A stretch of 64,000 bases of DNA from Macquaria australasica (GCA_005408345.1 SEMN01000419.1:165001-229000), one strand, 5' to 3'. Shown: positions 1 through 14,449, counted from the stretch's first letter. Made by a program: numbers and translations. Notes: a model not told the origin generated them from the letters alone.

Positions 1-548
1 AATATTACATACCCCCAGGTTTTCTGTGTGATCATTTGATTAAATACAAATTGATTTAGGAATATGCACCATGAAAGCTTAAATTCAGCTAAGTAATAAC
101 TAGATTTTGACACAGGGCCTCAAGATCAGGTAATGAGGCAAGATCCACTTCAAGGCCCTTCTCGTGCAAGTTGATTTTGTGCTTTGGTTGATGCCTATTC
201 CCATATACCCAAATAAAGTTGCAATAATAAAATTACCACGAACCACTTGGCACACAGTGAACTTGAGGCATTCGGGGGTCCTGGAGGTCTGGGGCCCTCG
301 GGCAGTTTCCTACTTTCGAGTCCAGTCTTGGCTCACAGACAAAAGAGTCATAATTGGGGTTGGGATGATTGGGAGGTCTGAGTGTTATCTGCCTTCATTT
401 TGCAGGCCTCCTCCTGAATGGGGTTGAATGCAAGTTGGACAGAGGGTGTTGTAAGCTGTACATGCTGTAAAACCTCTTTTTGAAATTGATTTGACTTGAC
501 TACTTGTGATGTGAAAGATGTCACTCGTGATGAATGCACAGTTATCAC

Positions 549-950
549 ACAACTCTAGTGTCTTTCAGCTCCCTGTTTTGGTTTTCCAGCTTTGCAACCA
601 TCAGAACTCTAAAAACCCACTGTACGTTGCTCAGTGCCAAATGGCAGACAGATACAGTTAGCGACTAGTTGGTGAACAAAGTGAAACTTTTGGCTGTTCC
701 CTTGGGAGCTGGTGGAGACCAAAACAGAGCTAAAAGAGAATGAATATTGGACTTACATTCATCAGGTGACCAGAGACATGACTTCAAATGAAAGCTAATG
801 TTGCTCTGTGTCTGCTGGATGTGTAAATAGAGAACTCTTTGCTAACATGTTCGCTATATCAACTTAAAAGCTGATAATATGTCGATGTTGTGATTACAGC
901 TTGTTTCCGCTGCCTCCGAGTGGCCACAAAATCAGTTCACGCAGGTTTAA
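549..950 (+). repeat. TTAA-flanked MITE copy, 5' truncated
   Basis: Shares the block running from a CTTTCAGCTC box and a CTCTAAAAACCCACTGTAC box to TCTGCTGGATGTGTAAATAG and CAAGTGGCC-like sequence with other copies in this window. It ends in GCAGGTTTAA at 941-950. The left part found in fuller copies is missing. Confidence 0.75.
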
Positions 951-2415
951 CGCTGACATTAAAACCACATTCAGGAACATTCTGATGCTACCTGACAATC
1001 AAAAAAATGGACTGTGACTGAATCACTGCTAGTAGATTAAAGCAATATGCCCCAAGAGGCTGTGGTTTACAGTGATTTTAGAGCAGCTAAGGGGCGTTGT
1101 TAGGCACGAAACACGCAAATATATACAAATCATTCTTCCGCCAAGCAATGTAGTTCTTCAGCGACATTTAGCAGAATGGTTGTCAAGCAACACAGAGATG
1201 CAGTGGAAAGCATGGTTAAAGATTGGGATGATTATTAACATTTATCTGGATATCGCCATTAAATGTGCAATTGTTGATCCTCTTTCCTGGGACAGGTGTG
1301 TTTTAATTGTATAGTGCCAGAAGCAAGGATGTTGCTCCAGCATTTTCTCTCGCCAGTCAGATTGCAGGGACGATTCACATTTAGTGGATGTCACTGATAT
1401 GATTCCTCTTGCCTCTAGGCCAGCATCAGACTGTTTTTGTACATGGTGCTTCGCAACAGTGGTTGGTGTAGGCTAGACTGTCTCTGTGCCGGCTGCTTTA
1501 CAAATTCGTGGCAAGATGGAGTCAAGGAAGTGAACAGACCACGGTCCTGGATTTGTTTCTCGACTTCTCCAGCTCTTCTGTTCCTCTCTTGCTAATTTCA
1601 GTGTGTCTCCTTTCTTTTTTATCTTCCTCCTCTGTCCTGTCCATCTCTTTCAACCACTCATCCACGCTGAGCCCTCCCAGTAAATCAGAAATTCACACCA
1701 AAATCTGACATTTTGAAACTGAATACTGATGTAATGCGGTCACAGTGTGTTTATAGAGTATTTTACAATGGCTTCGAATGCTGCGTAGCCAATCATAATC
1801 AAGGACCGTAACTATTCGTTTTATAATGTCATTTATTTAACTGGGATATGCATCATTTTTGCTCTATAATGTCAACAGAGGGGCACTGCAGCAGCCAAAT
1901 TGTCCCTAGTGTAATGTGACCCCTAATCCTGCATGAAGTAGAGGTGGCCTTTTTCATTTTTGCCCCTGCCTCTTGGAGAGTCTGTGCACACCCCTGCTGT
2001 TGCAGTAGTGGGTGTGAACACCTGCTGACTATTACTCATACTGTTATTACTGTAACTGCTGCTGGTCATAGCAACACTACCATTAATATTGGTATGCCAT
2101 TGGTAATGAAAAACTGCTTTTTAAAAAAGATCACAATCCTTTTTCTAAATGTGTTGTTAAGGCATTAAAATAACAATATAACATGACAAAATGGCAGATA
2201 AAAATAACAGAAAAAAAGGCGGAAGAAGGACAGAGGACAAAGACTGAGGAAAGTGACATGTCTGTTGTTGCCGCCCTTTGATCCTGTATTCAGCTCACAC
2301 AACTAACATGATGTCACCACGCTGTCCACAAGCACGAGATGAAAGAGCTTACAACACTGGAGGAGAGAGAGGGATATGCATGAGGTCACATTAGGGTGTG
2401 TCCTGTTGTCGCTGT

Positions 2416-2509
2416 CTCCTCTCCTCTCCTCTCCTCTCCTCTCCACTCCTCTCCTCTCCTCTCCTCTCCTCTCCTCTCCTCTCCTCTCCTCTCCTCTCCT
2501 CTCCTCTCC
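2416..2509. repeat. CTCCT pentanucleotide microsatellite
   Basis: About 19 near-perfect units of CTCCT with one CTCCA interruption. A purine-rich tract follows at 2585-2790. Confidence 0.95.
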
Positions 2510-3217
2510 CCTCACCAGCCACCACTGACGGTAAATGCACGTGTGACATTAGACATTACACACATCCTGGAAATGAGATCACCATGGAGAGAGAGAGAGA
2601 GAAAAATAAGAGAGGAAGAGAGAGAGTAGAGGAGAGGAGGAGGAAGAGGAGGGGGTGAGGAAAAGAAGGTGGAGGAAATAAGATCAAACAGATTATTTGA
2701 AGGATTCTGGGAGAACAAAGATAAGAGGGAGGACCAGAGCAGAGGAAAAATAAGGAAGGAAGACCAAATGAAACAGGGGTGGGGGGACTTACTGGGAACA
2801 CCCATGGGACAAGTTGGGAGGAGAGGGTGGGTAAATCAGGCTCTGGGGATGGAGGATGAAGAATCACACATTTTACAGAACATGAAAGTAGTTGAGTAGT
2901 GGGATGAGGAAGAGAAATGGACAGATCAGGTCCCTCTGTCTAGGAGGAAATCTCTGCAGACCCACGAAACTGAGGAAATAAAAAGAATTAGAGACAGAGA
3001 TATGAATAAATGTACGGAAAACAGATGCAGATTAGCCGATGGCCTGGTTAGATTGTCTTCCTCATAATCAATTTTAACAATATGTTAAAGCCCAGATTTC
3101 TCTTTAGAAGCACTTTCAGATTTTCATTCACAAAAGAATGAATCACAGATGCTGATAACAGCTTACACAGCTCTTTAGCATGCTCAGTCAAAAGTCATAT
3201 CCTAAAACCACTCAAGT

Positions 3218-3218
<1 letters not shown>

Positions 3219-3257
<39 letters not shown>
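3219..3257. repeat. CA microsatellite
   Basis: Uninterrupted CA dinucleotide run of about 39 bases. Confidence 0.97.
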
Positions 3258-3262
<5 letters not shown>

Positions 3263-3431
3263 CATGCCCTCTCCACTCTCCCACACTGCAAACCCTCGTG
3301 GCCTGTAAAATATAAACAGCTACAGTAGCTTAGCGGCAGCACGATAGTCCTGATCTAAAGTCTGACATCATCTCTCAGTGTCTCAGGATGAGATCATTCC
3401 ATTTAACTACTAGCCTTACTCACTCTACTCA

Positions 3432-3546
<115 letters not shown>

Positions 3547-4319
3547 CAAAAAAGATTGTGAATAAATTTTCTGAATATGCGAGTGGACGGACTCAGTGTG
3601 TATATGTACGCTTGTGCAGGTGTCCACTGTAGGACAATTAGATTACGGGTGAAATACTCTACAGAGTGATCTAATTGAAGTTGAAGGGCTTTTACTAGCA
3701 TTGATTCTGACAGCCAGGGTCTGGTATCAAGGGGAAACAAAGCAAGTTCTACAGAAAGTGAAGTGTAATCCCTTTCCCCCTGAACTATAGAAGAGTTTGG
3801 CTTGGATAGTGCTTAGCTGAGCTAAAACTGGGATAAATGGTTTAGGTCTCTTATAAACAAGTGCAACATTCAGTCTGCATTAATGCTACATCAGCAGAAA
3901 GAAAGAGAAACAATGGCATGCTTTAAATTTAGAGCATAATCACCATGTTTAGCTCATTTAACCCGATTTGATCATAATCCACAAGAAACATATATACATA
4001 TAAAAAGAAAACTGGTCCCACAATATACGAGTTGGAAAGTTGAAAGTAGTCTTGACCTCCTTTACTGTGCAGACTTCAGCTTCTGTGTGTTACACTTGTC
4101 AAAGGACAGCCTGTCTGGAATGGTTGGTTACCATGGGAACAAGGAAGTGACAAGTACAGCGAGAAAGAAGTCACTGAATGCCAGGAAAAGTGTGTGTCTG
4201 CATTTGTACGTATGTGCACACAGTCTTGGGTATGATTGTGTGAAAGCATTTTGACCCACGTTTGCATGGGTGATTAAAAATGTCTGTGTATTTTTAAAAG
4301 GAAATTAATGACCTATCTT

Positions 4320-4612
4320 TTTAATCTGCCTTTTAATTTGGTGTAATGTTATAGCCTTCATTTTTAACTTTTAATCACTGGTTTTTATATGTTATATTGT
4401 ATATTTTATATTATAGTCCTTACTTTTATCCCCGGTGTTTATTTTATTTTATTTATATTCAGCATTTTATTGTTGTTTTGATGTAATTTTCAGTCTTGTA
4501 TCTTATTGTATCTATTATTGTCCATTTTTGTTTTTATTTTTTGTCTGTTTTTATTTTAAAAGCTGCATGTTTATATGAAAGGTACTATATAAATAAAGTT
4601 GAATTGAGATGA
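4320..4612 (+). repeat. LINE 3' tail (L2/Rex-like)
   Basis: A T-rich stretch ending in GGTACTATATAAATAAAGTTG, the hallmark 3' end of fish L2/Rex-type LINEs. No coding remnant is seen upstream. Confidence 0.5.
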
Positions 4613-4776
4613 TAGAACATTGTTGGTTGCCTAATACCGCCGTTGTGCTCTGTAGCAAGAATACCATTTAATTATGTAATTTAAGCTTGTATCAAAGTAA
4701 GACTTTATACGCACAAGGGAGGTGTCAAAGGAGAGACTGTTGCAGTTACAAATTCTACCAAAACACACTGTCAATA

Positions 4777-5250
4777 TAATAATAATAATAATAATAACTT
4801 TACTTATATAGCATCTTTAAAAACAGAGTTTACAAAGTGCTTTGACAGACGCAGCAAAAGTAGGATACTCAGAAAGCAATAAAACAACAGAAAGCCAAAC
4901 AGTAAGGCGAAACAAAAGCAAGGTAAAAATGAATGATAGATAAATACAAATAAAAAGAATAAAAGTGATCAGTAAAATCTTAAACTCAATTCTAAACTTA
5001 ACAGGGAGTCAATTGAGAGAAGCCAGGACTGGGGCGATGTGATGTCGTCTGTTAAAACCAGCAAGAAGCCGAGCTTCTGCGTTCTGAACCAGTTAAAGTA
5101 GTCAAGTCTAGAGAAAAGTATCGTTGAATGACTTTTTCCAGGTCAGAGTGCAACCATATGCAGCTATTCTGTAATGCTTTTAAGATTTTACATAAACTGT
5201 AGCTAACATGTTCTGGACTGGTGATGGTTTGCACCCACTTTGAGTTAAAA
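4777..5250 (-). repeat. LINE 3' fragment with (ATT)n tail
   Basis: On the minus strand the start encodes a degraded reverse-transcriptase C-terminus (LVQNAEARLLAGF-like, then LASLN.LPVKF), followed by an untranslated part and the tail (ATAATA... at about 4778-4796 on the + strand). The frame is broken. Confidence 0.6.
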
Positions 5251-8200
5251 AGTCATACACCTCGTCCCGAATGAGCAAATACACCATATGAAGCTGGTCT
5301 TGAAGCGTCATCTATACCATCACTCTGTCCTGTAACTTACCTTGGCACACCTGACATAACTTTTTATTCATATTGTTTCAAAACATGCTTTGTTTATGTG
5401 CTTATTCATTACTTATAGTGTGCATAGTGTCTAAAGTTTTTATGCTTTTAAGTGAATGTTCCTGAAGGCCCATCATGACAAGACAAATTCCTTAAAGGGC
5501 AATGAAGGTTTCCATAAAGGTACAAACAGCGATCCAGCAGCACAAAACACACACCCCATGAAGATTTTTATTGGTGTGTAAAGAACAAGTCAATCTCATA
5601 TTCAACCTTTAAGAGTTATTTTTCCAAGAAACAAAGCCTGCCAAGATAATTGAGCTTGTTTCCTGTGCAGCTCCCCATGTTTCTCTGCGGGGCCACAACA
5701 GCTGCAACTTAAATTATAAGCTGTATTGAGCGAGCATGAGCTGCTGCAAAGTGTATTTGATTACAACATCCAAGGAAGTTGAAGTTATTTATTATAAATG
5801 TGAAGATGCTGTGAAGAACTCGGTACAAAAACAGTACCTGTCATGAGCGGTGCAATTACACTATGGGTTAGAAGAAAATTCATCATGGCAAACCTTGCTG
5901 GCTCAGTGGGAAAACTATATCTTAGTCTGTAGTGTACGACAGAATAAAGGTATAATTTGTTGTTGAATCTGTTTTTGGTCACAGTTTTGTCTAGTGGTGG
6001 TGCCATCTTCTGGCCAATCACAGTCATGTTTCTTTAGGTTTAAACTAGGTACAGTGCATGCTGTAACCACTGGATACACAGAGCATTTTAAGCTGAGATC
6101 GGTAACTAGTCCCAGTAGCCCTATACTACTGACCTGACCTTTGGTGATGGCTCTTCATCCTGCACACTTCAAAGATATCAGATATCGGCACTAGTAAATA
6201 TTTCTTTGTGTGTCTGCCTTTTTCTTTTGTTTCCACTTTGTCTCCACTTGCAAACACATTTACCAGCAGCTGCTCAAAACCCTCTAGGTACAGGGGATCT
6301 TAAGGTCAACAGTGAGGTGTTCCAAGTATCTTTTCTAATATGTGTGTGTGTGTGTGTGCTGTGATGGTTTTATTGGATTGCTATTCTCTTTATATGTATG
6401 TGTGTGTGTGTGTGAGTATGCAAAGACACACGTCCCTGTGCAGCAGGGGTCAGAGGTGTAAAACGAGAGCTTTCCTGTGATGGGGCGGTATGACAGTTAT
6501 GACTCTCCTGTGTGATGGACGCGATGTACGGGTCAGCGAGGATGCGGCATTCCTCAAAGACAATGTTGATTTAATGTTTTTCAGTGAACATTTGCCTATC
6601 ACTCTCACTGGGGACTGACTGATGTACTTGCTGTGTCTCCAAACGGCTTATTATGGAGTACAGAAGGACAGTAAGACAATAAACACTTACCTGCCACTCG
6701 CACTGAAGCCTGACTAATGTTTCTGCTGCGTCTGCAAATTATTATCATGTGGAGAGTAAGAAGCGATGGTGGTGATTTCACAGTGTTCAGAGAATGGAGG
6801 TGTAACTGTCGCTCTAATGCAGATGACATGTGTCTGCGTTAGTGGAGAGAGGGAGAGACAGATGCAAAGAAAAAAAGAATTGAATGAATTATCTTCAAAG
6901 AGCTGTTAAACCAGAATGTCTCATTATAGTGAAGTGAGTGCACTAATAGATACGTCATCTCTTGCCTCATTCATCTAATCTCATCATTGTGGTCATTAGT
7001 GTGGTTTTTTTAATCAGTAATGAAAGTAATCAAATAAATGTAGTCTCTATGTTAGCATTTGTGTGTGGTTGTAGTGTTTTCAGGATTTTAGAATCCATTT
7101 TAAAAAAACTGTGTGCATCAAGCTGCTTTTATGGAAAGGCAACATTAGGTGAAATTGTTTTTTAATTCCAATTTGCTTTTTTGTCAATTCATGGAAAGGA
7201 TAGCTATTTATTTTTTTTGCTAAACAACAAGACTGAAGTTTTGTATGGGGCCCAAAGAGTTCAATATTAATTGAATGAATAAAGACATGAAGTAAATGAA
7301 AAAGTGACACTGTGAAATAAAAAGTGACCTGAAATAAAAGTGTCATTGAGAAAAATGCTGTTATGAAATAAAAACAGAAAATAAAAACATCTGTAATAAA
7401 ATAACAATGAGCTCCAATAAATCTCGATTAATATGAAAATAATAATTATTAAATAATGAGTTGAGTTATAGGGATTTCTTAAATTATTTCACAATTTATT
7501 GATTCATTTATATATTTAACACAGCTTAATCATATTATTATTTATTTCATAAATGGGGCTCCATAGTTTCACTCTGAGTACATTTTAAATGAACTATGTT
7601 TGTACTTCAGTCAGTTGTAAGTCAGTTTTTACACCAGTTTATTTTTCTTGAATTAACTGTTACAAAATATTAGCAGAGTAACACTGCTGCTGCTGAAGCT
7701 TGTACTGTATCCACCTGTGCTTCTAAACCAAACTGACGTAAACTAAAGTATTATGGCTGCAGTGCTCTGTCACCCTCTGGTGCCTGTAAAATGGATGACT
7801 CCCTTTTCCACCAGCCACAGCTTACTGCATTATAGATGCGGTGATCTGAACTTTCCCACCACAGTTACAGCATCCATTGCAGGAAAATATTTCCCGATGT
7901 AACAGTGATGATTACCCACAATGACAGACATCATTACAGAGATACTGAACACTTTAAACAGGAATTTGGCTCAAATAGCTTATACAGGATCAATTGTATT
8001 TTCTACAAATAAAACAATGTGCGAATATAATACTCCAGTGTGCAGAATATTTAATAGACAAAGACAAAGAAAATTCCTAGGGGAGTACGATTATGATTAT
8101 GGTGATCTAGTAATATCAATTCGTTAGTTAAAGTTGTATTAAAATGTGCTGAAGCATGGCCTTGCATCAACTGAAGATGCAGATAAAACTGGAATTCATT

Positions 8201-9375
8201 GAAAAGTGTGAAAATGGCAAGAATTATTCCAGCCAGAAGCACAAAATTATAATGGATAGCTTAGAACAAGTTGTTAAATGTAGTAGCCATTTTTAGCTTA
8301 GAATTGATGTCCTCGTGTATGTTATTATGGAATGTAAAAAATCCTCAAATTAGCTTACATATTCAGCTTTCTCAAAGTGCTTCTGATTTATCCGAAGGGA
8401 AATAATAAAGGCAAACATGGCTTGTTAAATTAAATCAAACTAAGTGCTCGCCACTTGGATGTGCCTACAAGTTGTATCCACGTGAAACGGTTAAGGGCCA
8501 CTGCTTTGGAGAGCTGTTTTCAATTTAAAACAATTGTGGATAGCAAGTATGAGAGAGCTGACCCACTTAACTTGCACTGCACCATCAGTTAACCATCACA
8601 TCCATATGGACAACATATGGATTCAGGCTCTCTGATGTATTCACAAATAAATCAAATACAATGCTCTTTATTGGCCAGAGAAGCAGAGTGGGTCAAATCT
8701 ATTTAAATCCCTTACCAGATGTATTCTCCTCACCTCCCCAAGTATTAAAATGCACCATGTGAAAATATGTTCTTAAGAGAGAAAAACACTTTTTTTCCTT
8801 TTAGCATTTTATTATGGCACAACAGATGGAATGAGTTGCCTTAGTACAAACAAGCAAAAAATATATGTATAATTCAAAGCCACACAACTATGTTAACATA
8901 AACTCTGACACCACATGGAGTCTCCAGCTGCTTCTTTTCACCAGCCAGGAGGACCTCCCCCCTGTGCCCAGAGAAACCAATAGGACACGACCCCTCACTG
9001 GCTTCCCACCTGCCAACACTGCCAACTGTGTTCAAAGGAGCCAAGCTAGAGGCACCACAACACAGACCTCCAACAAACACGTGAGGATTTGTACAACACT
9101 ATCTGGCTCCACCTTTGTTGCAACAATACACCCCAATCACTGAACACAATACCAAAGAAGATAGACATGAAAACTAATATATGTACATGTGATGCAAAAT
9201 AAACATTTTAATTGCCTTAAAATTTGAAGTGGATTCATTCCCTCTCTTGCAGACAGTACTTACCTGTGCATCAGCAGCATTTTTCACATTAAAATCACTT
9301 TATTTCATTGACGCATATTCTAGACATATTTAATTCATGTGCTAAATCAAACTTCCACTACATGATATAGTTGCT
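5251..9375. other. intergenic, AT-rich, nothing recognised
   Basis: Only short GT runs (about 6342-6358 and 6400-6413) and AT-rich sequence. No supported coding or RNA gene. Confidence 0.7.
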
Positions 9376-9759
9376 GTAAATTAAGCTGTGTCTAGGTTCT
9401 AACTCTGAACTTCGAATAGTGACACTAACACAATGCAATGCTATGTTCACCGGCTAGCTGCTAACTTTGTCTGCTGTTTAGTGCTGGGAAGGCAGCGTAC
9501 AGTGGGTTTATCACTGCTTCTAGACTGAAAAAAACAGCCGCATGCTGGAGAAAAATGCAGAACCAAAACAGTAAAGCTGCGACCATGAAACCAAAACAAT
9601 GAGCTGAAAGACACTAAAACCTGCCGTTGAGCTGAGAGGAACGGCAGAGTCGACTGATAATTCTCTGTGGAGTCGTCACTATATGAGTGACCCTTTTCAC
9701 ATCATACGTAGCAATTTCATCCATTGCTGATATAAAAATCCTGACTAGAGCAGCTTTAA
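9376..9759 (-). repeat. TTAA-flanked MITE copy, reverse orientation
   Basis: Read on the minus strand it starts TTAAAGCTGCTCTAGTCAGG at 9759, then carries the CAGCTCATTGTTTTGGTTTC box and the AACCCACTGTACGCTGCC box of the family. The right part degenerates near 9376. Confidence 0.7.
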
Positions 9760-10764
9760 TATAATAAAATAATAAACAATGCTATCACCTTACTAACTGG
9801 CCTGTTATTTGAAGTGCCTTCAACACTGGTATGTATGTTTTAGGATAACTACATGTGTATTGTAAGCTAATCATTGAGGCTAATCAGTTAGGAGAACAGC
9901 ACTTCAGTGTGTCTTTCTGTGCGTGTGAGTGAGTGTCTGATGAGCGACTCAAGAGGTTTGTGATGCGTAAAAGATGCACAGCGAGCAGAATGATGAAAGG
10001 CTAACAGACATACACCTCCCCACTGAGACTGCAACACTTATCTTTGTTCTCTGCTCTTGTACAGAGAAAAGATAACTGACAAGGACGAGTGACCTCTGAA
10101 CTGCGGGGAGAGAAAAGAAGACAAAAAGCCAGAGAGAGAAAGAGAAGCAGATTACAAAAAAACAACAGCAGCCAGAAAGAGACACAGATGTGACATAAGT
10201 GATATTAAAACCTCAACACACTTACGCACACACATACATACACACTCTCCTCCACCCCGGCTCCAACTATCAAACACACCAAACTGGCCTGTCAACTTGT
10301 CCCCCCCACCTGTTTAATAAATGACTTCAACTTCCCCCTACTGTAACAAAGGCATATTTTAAATCCGCGTCCACAATTAGAAACAGATCCAGGTGGTGAC
10401 CCACTGAACAAACAAAGAGTCAGGGTCACACTGGGCTGCCCTTTGACCCTCCTGGCAAATAGGTTTAACATTTTCTCTAGGGGATGCACACGGTCTTTTC
10501 TTCTTGAGACTGAGCATGTGTTTTGGGGTCTGCTGTCAAGGCTCATTTAACAACAGTTAGTCACCATTTACGGCCACTGTTAACCTCTTGCATAGTGGCT
10601 GTGAGGGAATAATGTTGAACCTCAGCTGTGAACTGTGTTGACTTTCTAAACATGAACAGTGAACTGAGAGGAAATTTGGGGATTTGTGGGCACTATAACA
10701 AAGTCAGTGATAATATATTTTATCACTGTAGGACTCACTGTTTTATTATACATTATAAAATATA

Positions 10765-11810
10765 TTAAAGCTGCACTAATCAAAATTTTCATATTAACGG
10801 TGGATCAAACGACTACATGTTTTGTGAAAGTGGTCGCTCACAGTGATGAACCACAAATTGTCACCCGACTCTGCAGTTTCCCTCAGCTCTACCAAGCTAT
10901 TTAGCATCTTTCAGCTCATTGTTTTGCTTTCCACAGTGTTTTGGTTGACTCTCACCGCTCTCATCAGCATTGTTTCCAGCAGCAGCAGGAAGCTGTTTTC
11001 AGCGAAAAAAGCTCTAAAAACCCACTGTACACTGTCCAGCACCAAACGGCAGACAAAGTTATCGACTAGCTGCCGAACATAGTGGAGCATTTAGCGGCTA
11101 GAGGCAGATATTTCCCCCAGAAGTTGGTTTAGCAGAGTTAATGATTCCACTTGCCATTACTTTACTTTTTATAACTGTAAATTTCATTTATTATTTGTCA
11201 CTACTCTGTTTTAATATCATGTTATTTACCAATTTATTTTTGTTAATCTAGTTTATAATTATTAGTATTTTATATTCATTTTCTCACTGGGACTGATGTG
11301 TTGTGTGTGGCATGAGTGCACTCTGCGGGGCCCCTGCAGACTTGGGGAGTACTCCCCAGACTCTTTTGCCAGTCTGCATTTCTTAATACGTTTCTTTTTG
11401 TTGGTAAAAATGTGATTTATGTGTGTTGTATGGCAACTCCTTCTGTGACTACTGCATGTTGGCCGTGAGTAATTTGTTGCAGAGTGACCTTTGCTAGCTT
11501 GTTTGTTTTCATGTCACTGTGGCGCCGTTTTCTAACCAGCAGTTAGGTAAATTATTTATTTTTTGGTTCTGTGTTTTCATCACGAAGTTGGCCGTGGGAG
11601 ACCTAATTTCATTCTATTGTTACCAGAATAAACGGCTAGTAAGAGGCAAAAGTGTGGGGCTGTGCCTTGTTCGTTACACAATGTAAGAAAGAGTACACAA
11701 CTGCTACACGTTTGCCATATCAACTTAATAAGCTTGTAATATGTCAGTGTTGTGTTAGCAGCTTGTTGCACTGCCCCCAAGTGGCTAAAAAACAAACAAT
11801 ACCACTTTAA
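10765..11810 (+). repeat. TTAA-flanked MITE copy with internal insertion
   Basis: Starts TTAAAGCTGCACTAATC and ends ACCACTTTAA, with family boxes at 10900-11100 and 11710-11790. Between about 11128 and 11690 the family sequence is replaced by unrelated DNA (see nested segment). TTAA is present at both ends, as for piggyBac-type insertion. Confidence 0.7.
11128..11690. mobile_element. nested segment in MITE, possibly solo-LTR-like
   Basis: Unrelated to the surrounding MITE. It has a TGTGTTGTG-like left side, an AATAAA near 11628 and a right side reading CGTTACACA, which resembles an LTR, but I find no target-site duplication and the flanking MITE lost about 190 bases. No coding sequence. The family is not recognised. 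Confidence 0.3.
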
Positions 11811-14449
11811 GCAAAAGAAAGACAGTAGTAAATTAGATCAGACTGATGTGTGCTGAGATACCTCAAAAGTGTAGCATTAAATCAGATACACTGTATGAGG
11901 TACACTGTATTTTAATACTCAGCTGATTTAAGGTTAAGTTAAAAATATTGCTGAGAAATAGGAGAGAAGCAGAGTGTACTAACAGTAAAAAAAAAACAGC
12001 ATGAAAAGAGAAAAGAACAAAAGAAAAAAACCAATTCCCCTCTATGTCTGTTTTTCTCTTCTCTTTATTCTTCAGTCTGTGCTAAAAATGTTGTGTTCCA
12101 GCAGGGAATGTTGGGAATTTGGATCTACAATACGGTATAAGCAGTTCCAGTGTCTGGGCTCCTTTTGAATTATCTGTCCAACAAGTAAACTTCAACCTCA
12201 GAAATTCCTCGACTCTGTCAGTCAGGGGTCTGTGTTTTATTTTTAGATATAATCATATTTCCACCAATTAACCAATTGTGTAAAAATCTATACCTCATTT
12301 TGTCTGCCAAAATCCACTCACACTGCTTTTCATGCGTGGACTGAACTATTTCATTTCAGGTTTGCCATGTGGTTTGAATTAAGCATGCTTCTATAGCTAG
12401 TGGCTAAATAGAACATGTCAACCTATAATGTCAAGGTACAAAAACATAGATATTGTTTCATTGTGTGGAAGTCTGTCCAAGTCTTAACTGATTTTCAGCC
12501 GCTCCACGTTAAATCTACTAAATTTGGCTCCTGTGAGAAAATACACATGCAGTACAGATGCTAAATAGAATTAAAGAAGACTAAAGCATACAGACAGGTG
12601 CTTTATGAATTATAATATGGGTACATTTTGTCACGTGTAACTGACCTTCCATGAGCTTGCCCCAAGCACAAAGCCAAACAAATTTAAAATTGTTGGCATC
12701 TTTTGAAAAGAAGGTTCCTTTGGGATAGTAATGATATTATATGAGGACAGGAAGAACAATGAACTATGTCACTGATAACAGAAAGCCTTCTGAAGATCAT
12801 AAGTCTCCCTAATTCAAAGGAGAAGTCCGAACAGACCATCCTGCATTAGTTCTGCTCATTCATGGGGGCCAAACACAGTGTGCTTGTGGAAAAGTGAATT
12901 CCCCCCCTGTCTGATCCCGGGGCCCGTCAGCTGACCACCACACTCTCATAAACCAAGGCCAGATCTCTGCCACGCCTTTGATCACCTTACACCTTGAGGA
13001 ACTGCTTCACATTTATCACCACTTTAAAGGGATGCTCAGAGATCTGATGGTCCGCTGCATTCCTCACGTGTTCCATCATAGTGTTTTCTTAGAAGAAGCT
13101 AGTATTCCTTAGTGTTCCTTCACCAACACAAAAGCACGGTATTAGCAGCTTTGGAAAAGAAGGTTACCTGCTATTCAGTAGAGCTTTTTTCTCCATGCTG
13201 GAACAGGACCAGTGCCATGTGCAAAAGACAAATAAACTCATAGCTTGATACATCATATCTTAAAAACCATATCACATTCAACATGAACAGTAAGAGTACC
13301 TTTAAAAAGTACGACCCCACTTTACTTTTTCAGTAAATCCCTTGGTGTGTGTCTCTTAACATCTCAGATCTCTTCTTTACAGGTCCCGGCTGGTGTTGTC
13401 CCAGCGGTACAGTTTAAAGGCAGGAAGGATGGAGGCATTCCTCCACCCAGGGCCTTCTGCTCTTGCCTCTCTCTCCTCATGCTGTAAATCACAGCAGCAG
13501 GGCCTGCAGGGGGCAGAGGGGAACATAAAATACCGCAGCTCTGACATGCATGAAAGACTGTGACGGTGCTGCTCAGTGCAGGGAGCCTGCTGAGAGCTGA
13601 GGCAAGACAGATACAGATGAAAAAATGGATGAGAGATGGATGGATAGATACCCTGAACTAATGTCCGCCCCCTCTGACTGTGACACGTGCAGGGGGAAAA
13701 GAGCAAACGTGAGGAAGCCTGTTTAGTGCCTCAACTACATTTCTAGAATTTCAGTAAAGCTATCTAGCATTGTTAAAGGCTGCAAAGATCATACTATTGT
13801 TTATAATTTGAGGCTAGGTAGTGCAAATATCCTTAGCCTGATTGATGATCCTTTACAAATGAATGTAATAATTTACCTGACATAATCTGAATTGCTCTGA
13901 TAAGCCTTCCCATTTGGTTTTCCGCGGAGCACAAGACAAACGCTGAAAGTTATTTGCAAATGCAGTTTGGGCCCCGGTCTGGTTTGAATCACCTTCAAAA
14001 ACACACCATGACTTCTTCCCTGAACTTCACAGAGACTTGCCACGCTGCTTTTGTTTTTAAAGGCTGATAATTTCATTTTCACTCGCTGCCTCCTTTCACC
14101 ACGCAGTTAAATGTTTCAGGGCAGACAAGGTAATCAATTAGGACAGGACAGCGTGTGCATGTGTGTGTGAGTGTAAGAATGAGGCATTACAGTAAAGCCT
14201 AGACACCTGGTATAATGTGAGAAACAGATAAGGGTACAGATGTGAAACACCACTGACAGTTTTATATGGATTTAGTCCAACTTAAAAGCAACTACAGCAA
14301 AAATGATTTCAACAAGGTGAAGAGTTAGAGTTACTAATCTAAACAGGCAATGGAGATTATAAGATACAAGATTAAGATATGATATGATATGATGTATATA
14401 ATATGTTTTTATTTGATCTTTTATATGTCTTTTTGAATGGATTAGTTAC
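11811..14449. other. intergenic, nothing recognised
   Basis: No repeat family or protein recognised. A somewhat GC-richer patch at 13380-13620 has a 109-codon minus frame, but it shows no domain or coding signature. Confidence 0.65.

Noticed and set aside
2416..2509. Regular tandem array as a possible CRISPR
   Set aside because: Five-base units without spacers: a microsatellite in a eukaryotic genome.
13377..13706. 109-codon minus frame in a GC-richer patch
   Set aside because: No homology recognised and no sign of splicing. Could be part of a non-coding transcript, but the sequence alone does not support it.
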